Assembly: GCA_024220505.1 (NCBI GenBank)
Contig: JAKZZE010000024.1
Location: 1-64,000, forward strand
Length of the DNA: 64,000 bases
Direction: 5' to 3'
From: Rhizopus arrhizus
Lineage: Eukaryota > Mucoromycota > Mucoromycetes > Mucorales > Rhizopodaceae
A model generated the notes under the pieces. That model was not told the origin of the DNA. It searched no databases and saw only the letters and a list, made by a program, of their open reading frames with translations. A program made the position numbers and the translations under genes. This document shows positions 55,201 to 64,000 of this stretch, in pieces; the stretch's first letter is position 1; each line of letters starts with the position of its first letter.

Positions 55201-56086
55201 TTTGTTGTTTTCTATAAAATAAAATAAAAAAAAAAGTTTAAAATAAATGAAATAAAAGGTAAACTGGGAGAGGAGAAAAGGAAAAGCAGACACATTAAGC
55301 CACTTTACTAACAAATGTAATTCAATGACCGATGATCGAAAAAGGGGTACGTGATGATCGTTTTCTATGCAGTTTCTTTTTTTATGGTTGTATTATAATG
55401 ATTTATTATGAGTTGATAGACAAAAGATAAAGATTACTATTGAAACTTTTTTTTTACGAAATAAGTGGATTAGGATAAAATATTTTACAGATGTGACACA
55501 GGTGGTTGACTTTACTCTTTTCTTGAAATATCCAGATTTACATGGTAGAATTTTATAATAGTTTGCAGAAACGATGAAAATAGGATCAGGATCAGAATAT
55601 ACAGTGTAACGTATTTTAACCAGGTTTTCAGCTTGGTAGAATCGCCAAATTAGTAATAATCTATAGCCTAGGCATTGGACGGTTAAAAAAAAAAAGAAAA
55701 ATTGACCAGGACAAATAAGCTCGCTATCATCACTCTGGAGGTTTCACTTGTTTAGTCGCTTTTTAATAATAATATATAAATGACTGTAACCTCTATTTCG
55801 CAGTGTCATTTATAATTGAAAACAAAGTGAATTTTCCATATATTTTCATACATTTCAACTATAATATTTATTGTAACAAGCCCAAGCATCAAAACACCTT
55901 TGGAGATTCAATTGACCATGTATTCTTTAGGCAGCACGAGTAAAGCCAGCTGTTGATTTTAAGTGTAACAAAAAAAAAAAAGCGCGTTCTTTTTTATTAT
56001 TAATGCTCTCTTTTCATATATATCAAATAGTATAAAAGGGGAGGGAAGAATATTAGGGCATGATACATAGTTGAGTTTCTTTACTG
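55201..56086. other. Intergenic spacer
   Basis: AT-rich DNA between the UTP18 promoter and the 3' end of the next minus-strand gene. Nothing recognised. Confidence 0.4.
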
Positions 56087-57088
56087 TTAAACAGCGGTAG
56101 TAGTTTTAGATGATGGTTTCCAGAACATCCATGATTTACGCAATTTCAATTTCTTTTCCTTCTTTTTCTTTTCAGATACTTCTTTGACAGTTTCCTTGAC
56201 CTAATAACAGCCATTTTTATTAGTCACAAAAACCAATTTATTATTTCAAATTACCTTTTCTCCGCTTCCACGTTTAAACAAACTTAAAATTTGTGATTTT
56301 CTCTTGTTGTTCTTGGTCTTTTTGACAAATGAATTGGATTTTTCAATGGATGATGACTTGATGGTTGAGCTTTCAGCCACTGTTATGATACTGGCTGGTT
56401 CTTGAATGGATGATCCATATTCAGAACTATCATGTTCACTTGTCTCATTCTTTCTTTCTTCTTTTGGTAATGCCTGCTTTACTTGGTTACTTTCTTTTTC
56501 GGTTACAGCGCTGACAGGGGTCACTTCTTTTGTTTGCTCCTTTTGAACTGTTTCAGCTTTAGGTTCCTCTGTTTTGACTTTTTCAGACTCAACGGATTCA
56601 GACTTGGTCTCGACTTCAGTAGGTTGATCGAGTTCCTTGGTCTCTTGTTCCTCAACATTAGCCATCGATTCCTCAGCCTTGCCTTCTTCAGCCTTTATTT
56701 CATCTTTTTTGTCTTCAGCCATTGTTTGTTCTGCTTTGACTTCTTCAGTCTTTAATTGTTCTGGTTCAACTTTTTCAATTTCTTTAGCCTTTACTTCTTC
56801 AACCTTGGTTTCAACTTCTTCCGTCTTGATTTCTTCTGTCTTGATTTCTTCTGTCTTTACTTGCTCATCCTTTAATACTTCTTGTTCAGGAACTTGTTCT
56901 ATATTGACTTCATCCTTTACTACAGTGACTTCTTCATCAACAGGGGTGATCACTGACGCGTTGTTTGTTTCCAAAACTAACTTTTCGGTACTATTGGATT
57001 CAATGACGGAAGGTGTAGTTGATGGATTGGGTGAAGACTTTTTATTCTTGCGAGAAGATTTGTTTTTCTTGTTATTTTTTCTTGCCAT
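56087..57088 (-). CDS. Lys/Glu-rich, probably disordered protein (two exons)
   Basis: The ATG at 57088 gives MARKNNKKNKSSRKNKKSSP, a very basic start. A central region of about 200 residues is built from degenerate repeats of EEVK/EEIK type (KTEEIKTEEIKTEEV). A Ser-rich segment and a basic C-terminal part follow (KKTKNNKRKSQILSLFKRG). The intron is about 56204-56253 (GTAATT...TTAG, phase 0), and the last exon encodes VKETVKEVSEKKKKEKKLKL ... SWMFWKPSSKTTTAV. The original reading frame past the donor adds only two residues. The bipolar charge pattern suggests an intrinsically disordered scaffold or a microtubule- or ribosome-associated protein. No domain is recognised and none of this is proven. 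Confidence 0.7.
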
Positions 57089-58106
57089 GTTGTGTTGTAA
57101 AAAAAAAATAGAAAAAGGAAAGAAAAAAAAAGAAATGAAAAAATGAAAAAGTTTATTTTTAAATGATCCGTGATCTCTCTTGCTTTCCAATTTTTGGATT
57201 TGTGTGACCATCGTTTTTATTTACTTTTTCCAAAAATAAAACACATGCAGTGATTTTTTTTGAATGTGGCAAAAGATCAATGAATTTCATCTTCCATGCA
57301 CTTTCCTCCTTTTTGTTAATAACAGTCTGTGTGAACTTGAGCTCCTTAGTATTTAAAAACAACTTTTTTTTATTAGTTTTCTCCTTGGCTGTCTTGAGAC
57401 AATGAAAGAAGAGGAATAAGGACACTTGACTTTTTGTTCACAAGGCTTTGACCAAGTAATACAGTCAGGCTCACAGAGAAAGATATTTGAAGCATAACAA
57501 GAAAGTGACAGGCTTGGTTACACACCCAAAGTGTCAACTTGGCTTATTTTTACTCAATTTGTGAGAAAATAAAGAGGGAGAGATGAAATGAATTCATAAG
57601 ATTGAACAAGTGGCTTAATTTCATTGTTCTTTTAATATTTCTTCAGGGAGAACATTATTTAATTTAGAGGCTGAACCTTTTTTTGTTTTTATTTTTTCTA
57701 ATTGGGCTGCAGATTACAAATTGTAAACATCCTACTTTAACTGAGTTTTATATTAAATTCTGGCTCGTGTACTCTTTTGCTAACAAAACCGAAATGATTT
57801 ACTTATTTTCACTAAACCAAGTATTTCTTATATTTCACTAAACAATGCATTTTCTCTCCCTTTTTTTTTTTATTTAAAAAAATAAATAAACCTCAAATAG
57901 GATATAGTGTTTTTATAACATTTGTTTTCATATCGTATCTTATTTTTGGAAAAAAAAAAAAAAGAAAGCTTTAAAGGATTTTTCTCTGGGATTCCTTATT
58001 AAAACAATGTGTTGTGTAGATTGTTTTTCAGCACTTCTTTATGGCATGTGTCTCCAACTCTTTCAAGAGCACAAGAGTCACCATGCCTCAGTGCCCATGT
58101 CATTTA
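57089..58106. other. Intergenic spacer
   Basis: One minus-strand frame (57159-57425) is open but Lys/Asn/Phe-rich without motifs. I do not call it. No RNA gene seen. Confidence 0.4.
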
Positions 58107-61100
58107 TTATAGATCAAACCGCACCACTCTTCTCTTTTTTCTTTCGGGCTCTATTACCTCTGCATGTACCTTGTTCTTTATAAAATAAACTGGCTCTTTT
58201 AACAAGACTAACTTGTTTTCCAGTGGAACAAACCGTGCATGATTCAATATGTGTCTCAATTTAGAATCAAAAAAAAATTCTCCCGAATTCTCCGATGATC
58301 TCCTCTTTAGCAACTCATCTTCAATCGTGTTTCGAATCACCAAGGTCTCGACATACACTGGTTTTGTTTGTCCGATTCGGTGAGCACGTTTGATGGCTTG
58401 TTGTTCCATGGCCGTCTGCCAAACGGGACTCACGAAATAGACGCGTGTGGCCGAGGAGAGGTCGATACCGTAAGCAGCCTTGCGAACAGGCATGAGGATG
58501 ATGTTGGCATTATCTGAAGTATTGAAAGTTAAGATCGTATTGGATCTTTGTGCGTTTGTCTGTGATTAAATGAGTGGCTTGTTCAGAATGATGACAGGTT
58601 ATATACCATGCGTTGTTCTTGGTAAGTCAAGACTCTCTGTTTCATCAGTTTTGTTAATATCAAGTAAATCTCTACCATTTCGTTATAATGCTGTGTAAAG
58701 ATAATACACTTTTCTGTTGCTTGATATCTCATGATTTGATTTACCAAGTAATTGAGCTTACTACTGGTCGTAGCCATGACTTTGGCATCTGAAAGGGCAT
58801 TTGCTGTATAAAACGTCATTGGCTTCTCAGTGTCCTTTTCGGCTTCATCTGCCGGAAGCAACCGGTGCCCATCAAAGACATAAGCATAGTCTGAATCCTG
58901 CTTTCTTTTTAAATAATCCATTTCACTCACCACTCTGTCTTGCGACATCAAACATTCTTGATCTTGGCTCATGCCCCAGCAGTCTCGAAAGACCTCTGGC
59001 AAACCAACAACCTTCAAAGCCGGAGAAGGATGCTGCATGAGTTTGATAAACACCTCGTTCTCTTGAGCCTCGGCCAGGACAGCCTTGATACGGAACAGGT
59101 CCTCATTCTCATCGCCATAATCTGCTAAACCTCGCTCAATCTCCGCACATGCCTGAGCACAGTTGGTCTGAGCCATTGTCAGCAAGGCAGCATCGATCGA
59201 ATACCAAAAGCAACTCTGCCAGAGGTTATGGACCGTTTCTCGTAGGGACTTTACATTCTTTGAAGAAAAGAGATAATCGGGACCCTCTCGCTGTGACAAG
59301 ATGGCATTTAAGCTGATCATGGCCACTTGACAATTATGTGCCTATTAAAATCCACGTTAATCTTTGGGACAAGAGAATGAAAATGAGTTACAAGCCACTG
59401 ATAGACATCGAATTCTAAATAAACCACTTTTTGAGACAAGGGCGGCAGGGACACTTCCTTTTCAATATCCCTTTTCTGATGCCGTATCATGATCCTCGAC
59501 AGCATCTGACCACACTGAGAGAGTGCCCATGGCTTTCTGTCCAAAAAGGGCTTCACGATCCACTTGTGCCACAGCCGTCGGTTGGATCGAAAGGGTTGGA
59601 TGCCCAAGGCGATGCACAGTTTACCTAATCGATCCAGATCGTCTGATTCATACAGGCCCATCAAGTGCTGCGTGGGTGTACCGGTACAGATCCATCGTGA
59701 GTGACAAAAAAGTTTACTCGAAAGTTCAGAAAGTTTATTCTTTTGAGACAATCGATGTCCTTCATCTAAAAACAGGCGTGTGAGATGAGTGGTGTAGGTC
59801 GCCCTTCTTTTCCTTTACCGACAATCACCCGTCTCCAGTGCACTTGGAGCAAAGGGGACACATAAGGATCTTTGTTTACAAAGCACACGCAAGCTCTTTC
59901 TCTGGTAGATCCAATCGTTGGACACTGACATATATTGCCTATAAAGAATATGAATCTGTAGGTGTGGCATAAAAGAAAGAGGGGGTTATTATTCTTTACT
60001 GGTAAAGTCCAATCCTCCTTGTTGATTCTCATAGGCAAATCTGGATTGACTTGCGATGACCAAATCATATTGAATCAAGTCAAGAGGAGATGGTATGCTT
60101 TGTTTGATGTTGTCATGAACAGTAAAGTTCAGATAACCATCTTTTACATGTTTATATATCTCACCAGTCCACTGAGCCACTAAATTATCAGGCACTAATT
60201 TATATAAGCATCCTATGTGTTCTTCAGCTGGATATAATCTACCTATGATGAGTGTCACATTCGATACGTAAACTGTTAAAGTTGAAAAACGAGGTTGTAT
60301 CCTACGCGGTCTGGAAAAATCAAAATGTTCTGGAACGTCCAAATGCTCATAATAGAGTGGATAGGCTTTAAACCAATCCATGACGTCCATGGGTAAATTG
60401 AGTGTTTTCCAATTGATACCTTGTTTTAATGCAGACTCTGCTGCAATCACCTTTAGTGTCCTTGGCTGAAGCTCTGCCAGCTTTGTCTGGCAGTCACTGT
60501 GAGGTATAGGGATAGATAGATCCTTGGTTGTCATGACAGCGGCTAAACAAAGACACGTTTTACCTGTGCCCTATTTCATATCTTATTAAAGCGATTCATT
60601 ATGCTTATGGCGATTCATACCATGTCTTCACATATAATACCACCCTTGATATCTTGAGCATACTCTGGTTGATCAGAAATATAGCCTGTAAGTCGATTTA
60701 AATAGTATTCAGAATCAATGGTTTTAAATTGAATCATTTCTGGTTTTTCTATCTTGTTTGGCTCTAATTCTCTTGAAAGTATTTTTAAAAGTGAATTCTA
60801 ATAAAATCATTATTTGCTGTTTATTGATGCTTGTGTGTCTGTACCTTTTGATATAAATATAAAGTAGTCTTCATACCAGGAATGTCGGGTTCAACATGAC
60901 GCAAAAAATCCAATACATCTTTTGACAGACAAGAATAATCTAAAGTAGGCGAAGGTATATCCATAAACATATTAAACAAGGTCGTGTCATGGTGAATGGG
61001 ATCAAAGAGAGATACAAACATGTTTGATTCTCGACTGAGATGCAAAAGTAGATCAAGAAATGAGTTTAGAAAAGTATTTAATGACTGATGTAGTAGCAAG

Positions 61101-61300
61101 TGAATAAGAAGAGTGCAGTGTGAATCAGTGAATAAGCATTGAGTGGGTAATTGAATAATATTTGCATTTGAGAGTTTTGAAATTAAGCTCAGCTTGTGTT
61201 GTTCTGTCTTATTTGCATGAATAGCAGAAAGATCACACGGATGCCATCCTTCTTTCTTTACTGATTTATTTGTTTTAATTTGAATAAAACCTAACTTCAT
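58107..61300 (-). CDS. SNF2-family DNA-dependent ATPase
   Basis: A SWI2/SNF2 ATPase acting on chromatin or in DNA repair. The ATG at 61300 opens a roughly 150-residue N-terminal part without a recognised domain. Helicase motifs appear in order: GGIICEDM|GTGKTC (motif I; an intron at about 60574-60630 falls inside the Walker A region), YDLVIASQSR, FLDEGHRLS (motif II, DEGH), RWICTGTPTQHLMG (motif III), YQATEKCIIFTQHYNEMVEI (motif IV), AAYGIDLSSATRVYFV (motif V) and QQAIKRAHRIGQTKPVYVET (motif VI). A basic tail ends KKRRVVRFDL. About seven exons. Between motifs III and IV the insertion is long (about 250 aa), reminiscent of the Rad5/SHPRH-type fungal branch, but no RING finger is visible. All ATPase motifs are present, so it is probably active. 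Confidence 0.88.
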
Positions 61301-61872
61301 TTTAAAGAAAAATAAAAAAAAAAAAAATAAAAAAGAATTAAAAAAAAAAAAAGGTTTTTACATGGGGATTAAGTCTTCATTTTCTCTCTTTCACTGTTAA
61401 AGCCATGTAATAAAAAAAACCTTTTTTTATTTTTTTTATTTATGAATATGTGTGTGTTACAAAGGGGAAAGAAAAAAGTCCCCCTTTGTTTATATATGTT
61501 TTTAATTTAAACAAACAAAAAAAAAAAAAGGATCAATTAAAAAAAGAAAAGCCGAAGCTAATGAAAAATGATAATAACTTTTCCATTACATGACCCCAAG
61601 TTTATATGAAGAAGGTGAACAAGTTATTTAAAAGAAGGAAATTATGTTTTTCTTTTTGTAGTTGATGTTCACTTGGGATTCAACTCGGCCTTGGTGTGTT
61701 TGTTGTTGTTGTATCACGTTTCCTTCTTTTTGCCCTTTAGCAAATCATTTGTTTCAAAAGCAAAAGGGATGTTAAATAACAAGTGAAAAACATTTTCCTT
61801 CTCCTTTTTTTTTTTTTCAATATTAAACTCTTTTATTCCCTTTCCCCCCCTTAAATTTCCCTTTGTAACAAG
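61301..61872. promoter_or_regulatory. Divergent promoter region between SNF2 and ASXH genes
   Basis: A 572-bp spacer separates the two divergent start codons. It is dominated by A/T runs (61309-61350, 61411-61440 and 61520-61545) and a pyrimidine-rich block (TTTCCCCCCC, about 61844) just before the ASXH-gene ATG. No specific operator is recognised. Shared chromatin function makes co-regulation possible, but that is inference. Confidence 0.4.
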
Positions 61873-62872
61873 ATGTTTAGTTCTTCCCCTATCAAAAGAG
61901 AATTTGAAGATGATTCTGATGTGGTGCTAGATCAATATTATATGGAAGATAGCAAAAGAGCACGTCATCATCATTGGAATCTAAATCATTTATATACACT
62001 TCCATACAGTCCACTGGCTACAGTTGATTTACAGGTAATAATGAATATGGTAAATGACATGTTATAACTCTTTATGTACAGTCCATATTCAATTTATCTA
62101 ATTTTCAATTATTATCACAAGAAAAGAGAGATGAACTCTGTCAACTATTACCTGTTGTAGACACCATTCCTCAATCAACCTTAACCGTATCTCCTTTACT
62201 CTTTTCAAAACAAGAAAATCCAATCTTTTGGAGTACTTTGTCAGAACCAGAAAGAGTATTAAGCCAAGATGAACCAATCAAGTCAGAATCACCAAAAATA
62301 AACGGTAAGCCCAAAAAGATAAAATCAAAGCCAAGGAAACCAAAGACGATCAAAGTAAGGTTGTGTGTTATTTGATGATGAGATACTTAATGAAGCATAG
62401 GATGAAAGCTTTGAAACTTGTTGGACAGAATTGGTTGATACAGAAAAAGCATCTAATGTAGCAGGGTAATTATCCCGTTTATGTCTTCTGTCCCCTTCAA
62501 TTCATATCCTGTTCATTTAGTGACTCAAAAAATATTACATTAAAAGACATGTGTCGTAAAGGTTTGATACGTGAACAAGACGTGATTGTCTATAAACGCA
62601 ACTTCAGTGCTTGTAAGACAGTTGTCTGTAAATCCATGACGATCATCAAGGCCAGTGGTTTATCTGGTATTTCTATTCAGCTGGATGATCAAGTATTTGA
62701 AGATTTCGAGACTCCTACTGCTTTAGAAACCAAAATTCTAGATCATCACGGCAAAGTGACTAAAGATCAACGTCCAAATGGAAATGCATTTAAAAGCATT
62801 CGATTGATACGCGAAGGAAAGGACATGGGAAGGTTGTTTGATATTCGTAAAGACAGTTTTGAAGAACTTTAA
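61873..62872 (+). CDS. Asx-homology (ASXH/DEUBAD) protein with RAMA-like C-terminus
   Basis: Four exons (61873-62034, 62082-62354, 62401-62465 and 62521-62872; phases 0, 0, 2) give about 283 aa. The acidic/basic N-terminus has DSKRARHHHW. The segment VDLQSIFNLSNFQLLSQEKR ... ELCQLLPVVDT ... ENPIFWSTLSEPERVL matches the ASXH pattern (xLxNxxxFxxLxxxxQxELxxLLPxVD, later N-x-F-W/F). Animal Asx uses this region to activate the histone H2A deubiquitinase BAP1/Calypso. A basic linker (KPKKIKSKPRKPKTIK) follows. The C-terminal region LKDMCRKGLIREQDVIVYKR ... KITKDQRPNGNAFKSI-type ... LFDIRKDSF resembles a RAMA domain, associated with modified-DNA recognition. Both assignments are by eye; ASXH is the firmer. 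The gene appears intact. Confidence 0.72.
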
Positions 62873-64000
62873 TAAATTCTTTTGTTTTTCAATCAAGAAT
62901 TGTATACATCTAAATGGAGAGGAGGTAAATAACAGCAAATAAAGTAGGCTACTCGCTTTCATGCTCTGACTTTGTTTATACCAAACCATCCTTCACTCTA
63001 TTTGTTTTTATTTTACTTTTTTTTTTTTTTTTTTTTTTGATTGATGAAGGTTACATGAGATAGTCGGTGAGAAAAGAAAATGGTATTCAGTGACATGGAA
63101 TCAATTCTACTATTAAACCTTCTAAGATTCTATCCATGTTTCCTTCAACATCCATTTCTCCTTTTGTGGCTTACCTCAGGGTCTTTTGTCGAGTGGTTTT
63201 TATTTGCAGATGATTGTGAATGAAATGCATCTTTTGGGTGGCAGGTTCATTTGATAATGCTCCACAAATAATCCTCATTCCTTTTAAGTCTGTATTTTTT
63301 TTTTTTCTTATTTAGTTGCTCATTTTGATAAACGAATAAAAATGGCTTATTCACGCAAACAAAATGTTATGCATTCAATTCTTTCAATTTACTGTGTAGC
63401 AATCAAATCAGCAATTTGATTCCCCTTCTTCTTCCCTTGTCACAGCGTACAACAAAAACTTGTTCAATCACTCTCTTTTTACTTATTCTTTTAAGCCAAA
63501 AAAAAGCAAATGGAATCAGAACGAAAAGGAGTGGTTTGGCAGAAATGTAAGGCCATTGATGGGAAATTAGCAACAATATCATGTATTTAAATTTATATAT
63601 TCTTCAAAGGCTAATCTTCTCAGGTTGTTTGAGACTATCATATACTTTTCTGTGTGTGTAAAAAATAAGATTGTTATCAGCAATAAAAAATAAAAGATAG
63701 ACTTTTAAACTTCTTATAGACATTGGTGTAATCACAATTTGTATTTTTGTGATAGATTCCGAGTGTTTCAATTATATAAATTAGATTAGGAACGACTTGC
63801 AAGAGAAAGTTAAAAAAGGAGGAAGGGTGAGATCATAAGAAGGGAAACGAATGTTGGTGTATCTGATGGATTTATCTTTGGTAATTTTTTTTTAAAAAAA
63901 AAAGTTAATATTAGCCACAAGTCTAAGTGTGTTGTTAGATGTGTGATGATAAAATACGACTCGTGAAATGATCGGGTCTTGAACAGCCAACAGTTGCAAT
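62873..64000. other. Downstream spacer to window end
   Basis: No gene recognised. It contains T-runs (63017-63039 and about 63295-63306) and a T9A10 self-complementary run at 63885-63903. Confidence 0.45.

Noticed and set aside
54399..55217. Ser/Leu-rich plus-strand ORFs
   Set aside because: Antisense of the acidic repeats of UTP18.
56483..57146. Ser/Thr-rich plus-strand ORFs (up to 169 aa)
   Set aside because: Antisense of the Lys/Glu-rich protein; low complexity follows from its repeated EEVK codons.
57159..57425. Minus-strand 88-aa ORF
   Set aside because: Lys/Asn/Phe composition typical of AT-rich spacer, no motif and no splice partner; not called.
1..64000. CRISPR arrays, bacterial-type operons, integrons or phage modules
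   Set aside because: No regularly spaced repeats and no prokaryotic gene organisation; genes are spliced and eukaryotic.

Overview
The window looks like nuclear DNA of an early-diverging filamentous fungus, most likely Mucoromycota (Mucorales). The reasons are very AT-rich intergenic DNA with long A/T tracts, many short introns (about 45-100 nt, GT...AG, often with a CTAAC/TAACTAA-like branch site), ordinary fungal housekeeping genes, and a dense load of LINE, Tc1/mariner and LTR elements. This assignment is inference; no rRNA or other marker is present.

Layout. 1-8.0 kb: one decayed non-LTR retrotransposon (LINE-A, minus strand, 3' end outside the window). It is interrupted by two solo LTRs, each with a 5-bp target duplication, and by a complete Tc1/mariner element with 210-bp inverted repeats. 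8.0-11.5 kb: almost gene-free. 11.5-13.6 kb: a seven-exon pseudogene of an unrecognised family. 13.7-15.9 kb: a second Tc1/mariner element that itself carries a retroposed, polyadenylated mRNA fragment. 16.8-23.1 kb: four minus-strand host genes: the U5 snRNP assembly factor AAR2, a SAM methyltransferase, a PH-domain protein and a PHO8-like alkaline phosphatase. 23.1-32.0 kb: gene-poor, with a LINE 3' relic and one small two-exon gene. 32.0-33.1 kb: a Pho80/Pcl-type cyclin. 36.5-41.9 kb: a tRNA-Thr(CGU) gene with a full-length, apparently intact LINE (LINE-B) inserted exactly at its 5' end; the 14-bp target duplication equals the first 14 nt of the tRNA. 42.6-44.7 kb: an MFS transporter. 47.5-49.7 kb: a hypothetical protein, a further solo LTR and a DDE transposase relic. 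50.2-52.3 kb: a PAS-domain transcription factor with two tandem Zn2Cys6 clusters. 53.3-62.9 kb: UTP18, a Lys/Glu-rich disordered protein, an SNF2 ATPase and, divergently, a protein with an Asx-homology region and a RAMA-like C-terminus.

The host genes show no operon-like organisation. They are housekeeping genes (splicing, ribosome biogenesis, phosphate/vacuole, cell-cycle kinase cyclin) and chromatin or transcription regulators, separated by AT-rich spacers. The most interesting points are the tRNA-abutting LINE, the exon-duplicated double zinc-cluster factor, the ASXH+RAMA-like protein, and the paired inverted sites at the ends of the two Tc1 families. Exon boundaries are read by eye from splice signals and reading-frame continuity. 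Family assignments rest on motif recognition, not on database searches.
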